Shown here piece after piece: positions 48,929-48,994 of a stretch of 48,994 nucleotides of DNA. The notes beneath the pieces are model-generated. The model had not been told where the DNA came from, did no database searches, and saw only the letters and a program-made list of their open reading frames with translations. The stretch covers positions 1-48,994 of the forward strand of contig DAIQOI010000016.1 in assembly GCA_036787955.1 (NCBI GenBank), in the 5' to 3' direction. Source of the DNA: UBA2336 sp036787955. GTDB lineage: Bacteria; Bacteroidota; Bacteroidia; Cytophagales; Cyclobacteriaceae. Made by a program: the position numbers and the translations under genes. Position 1 is the stretch's first letter, and every line of letters begins with the position of its first letter.

Positions 48929-48994
48929 ATGAAAAAGAATATCAGCATCAACATCAGCGGCATTATTTTTCACATTGAAGAAGACGCATACGAG
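48929..48994 (+). CDS. PspC-domain-like protein, N-terminal fragment (window end)
   Basis: An ATG at 48929 opens a frame that runs to the end of the window: 22 residues, MKKNISINISGIIFHIEEDAY in outline. This start is the one usual for the PspC-containing proteins encoded after PadR regulators in Bacteroidota. Only the start is visible, so the PspC domain itself is inferred. Confidence 0.6.
   Translation, partial: MKKNISINISGIIFHIEEDAYE

Noticed and set aside
1..48994. CRISPR arrays, insertion sequences, integrases, prophage or toxin-antitoxin genes
   Set aside because: No regularly spaced repeats, transposase or integrase motifs, or typical antitoxin pairs were seen on either strand.

Overview
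The window looks like a chromosomal segment of a member of the Bacteroidota, most likely Cytophagales. The grounds are the gene families (PorU2-type sortase and T9SS cargo with a C-terminal sorting domain, a fused CcoNO cbb3 oxidase, DUF2911, DUF5916 and DUF1080 proteins), several upstream sites matching the Bacteroidota -7 element TAnnTTTG, and the near absence of Shine-Dalgarno sites. The sequence is dense, of moderate GC, and shows no insertion sequence, phage, CRISPR array or integrase. It reads as core genome with one decayed locus.

Layout. 1-4.9 kb: the 3' end of moeA, ffh, a DUF2911 lipoprotein, and a RimB-like protease / RimK glutamate ligase / aspartoacylase-like hydrolase set, followed by a tiny DUF4236 gene on the other strand. 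5.2-12.3 kb: an SLC13-type transporter, pgk, two tandem DUF1080 lipoproteins, an outer-membrane barrel protein, a GlcD-like FAD oxidase, and a divergent NlpC/P60 lipoprotein whose start codon overlaps that of the oxidase. 12.4-12.8 kb: a pseudogene in which the Tat leader of a glycosylasparaginase-like protein is joined to the C-terminal part of CutC. 13.0 kb: tRNA-Ala(GGC) with a full promoter.

13.3-23 kb is a micro-aerobic respiration block: ccoNO-ccoQ-ccoP-ccoG-ccoH plus a TauE/SafE-like protein, then a PAS histidine kinase with a REC-Crp/Fnr fusion regulator on the opposite strand, then two universal stress proteins. 23-24.3 kb: SUI1-family factor and a YitT protein. 24.4-30.8 kb: the second half of complex I (nuoIJKLMN, minus strand) with a small unknown gene at its 3' end. 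nuoA-H are not adjacent.

30.8-37 kb: queD, the methylcitrate-cycle operon prpBCD, and a PaaE-like reductase translationally coupled to kdsB. 37-49 kb: a DUF5916 protein, purB, a T9SS cargo protein convergent with a very large PorU2-type C25 peptidase, a sulfotransferase, and a PadR regulator followed by the start of a PspC-like gene cut by the window end.

Functional picture: aerobic to micro-aerobic respiration (complex I, cbb3 oxidase, with a likely dedicated two-component regulator), propionyl-CoA disposal, LPS Kdo synthesis, T9SS-based surface protein export, and possible protein-tail glutamylation and its reversal by the Rim genes. No gene cluster here is clearly a new defence or mobile system. 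The points most worth following are the RimB/RimK/hydrolase module, the REC-Crp/Fnr fusion beside the cbb3 operon, the unknown gene closing the nuo operon, and the decayed chimeric pseudogene.
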